A DNA stretch of 15,311 nucleotides from an uncultured Chitinophagaceae bacterium (lineage in GTDB: Bacteria > Bacteroidota > Bacteroidia > Chitinophagales > Chitinophagaceae). The position numbers were made by a program, and so were the translations under genes. The stretch lies in contig CAMPGT010000069.1 in NCBI GenBank assembly GCA_946885665.1, positions 1 to 15,311 on the forward strand. The letters run 5' to 3'. This document shows, piece by piece, positions 15,133 through 15,311 of the stretch (position 1 is the stretch's first letter; every line of letters begins with the position of its first letter). A model generated the notes under the pieces. That model saw only the letters and a list, made by a program, of their open reading frames with translations. It had not been told where the DNA came from and did not search any database.

Positions 15133-15161
15133 CAAATGTAAATTATTTTATGGTTAACAAA
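15133..15161 (-). promoter_or_regulatory. Predicted primary-sigma promoter of the ECF sigma gene
   Basis: On the minus strand, TTTG (15161-15158) is followed after 17 nt by TACATTTG (15140-15133). This matches the Bacteroidota -33 TTTG / -7 TAnnTTTG promoter. The predicted start lies near 15126, about 40 nt before the sigma ATG. The flanking sequence is AT-rich. The rest of the 227 nt upstream of the sigma gene (to 15311) shows no supported gene and no copy of the ECF-type motif. Confidence 0.5.
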
Positions 15162-15311
15162 AAATAACCGTCTCGTACAAAATTGCGAACGAATTAAATT
15201 AAACGCTGCGTTCAATTTTTTCTTATTTTCAATTTCATCGTCTCCTCAAAAAGAAAAAGTTCGTCCGGCCTCATCCTTCTTCGTTTTACAGCAGCAGCTA
15301 AAGAATTCAAT

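Noticed and set aside
15251..15275. GAGGAG followed by a possible ATG mini-ORF of 8 codons upstream of the sigma gene
   Set aside because: It lies upstream of the predicted sigma promoter, is very short, and shares the frame of the edge ORF; there is no evidence of function.
15212..15310. Minus-strand frame open from the right edge (32 codons to a TGA), possibly the end of an upstream gene
   Set aside because: It is too short to judge, shows no recognisable motif, and an open frame of this length in AT-rich DNA is expected by chance.

Overview
The window looks like a chromosomal segment from a member of the Bacteroidota, most likely a Chitinophagaceae-type organism. The evidence is an ECF sigma factor of the Bacteroidota type, a FecR anti-sigma factor with a DUF4974-like C-terminus, a SusC-type TonB-dependent receptor carrying an N-terminal STN domain, a SusD-like lipoprotein and a promoter of the TTTG/TAnnTTTG type. 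I saw no rRNA, tRNA, CRISPR array, insertion sequence or phage gene.

Layout. The left edge (1-1257, + strand) is the 3' part of a CNNM/CorC-type membrane protein gene with CBS domains, which is probably unrelated to the rest. Everything from 15084 down to 1317 lies on the minus strand and reads as one regulated locus. In transcription order it is: ECF sigma factor, FecR anti-sigma factor, SusC transporter, SusD lipoprotein, CBM9-like secreted protein, cytochrome c/PQQ-type dehydrogenase fusion, two paralogous secreted amidohydrolases of the COG3964 (Atu3266/EF0837) type, and a SelA/DgaE-like PLP enzyme with a Tat-like signal. Gaps from susC to the end are short (14-38 nt), except for 187 nt between the two amidohydrolase genes.

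Regulation. An exact bipartite motif, CAGGGATTTTTTC-N8-GGGTCAT on the minus strand, occurs twice with the same 8-nt spacing: just before fecR and about 310 nt before susC. I infer that it is the promoter read by the local ECF sigma factor. The sigma gene itself instead has a good match to the primary-sigma promoter of Bacteroidota. The susC STN domain, FecR and the sigma factor form a complete trans-envelope signalling chain. SusC therefore probably reports substrate, FecR releases sigma, and sigma switches on fecR and the susC operon. The susC leader is about 300 nt long and contains a strong inverted repeat and a possible 16-codon ORF.

How the genes may work together (inference). SusCD takes up a ligand and the CBM9-like protein may bind it. 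The PQQ-type enzyme may oxidise a sugar to an aldonate and pass electrons through its haem. The amidohydrolases may remove an acyl group. The exported DgaE-like enzyme may eliminate ammonia or water from an amino-aldonate. Together this would be a cell-surface or periplasmic, non-phosphorylated route for N-acylated amino sugars or related compounds. Several conserved active-site residues are changed (R for K in one amidohydrolase, W for H in the PQQ-type enzyme), so the chemistry may differ from the named families.
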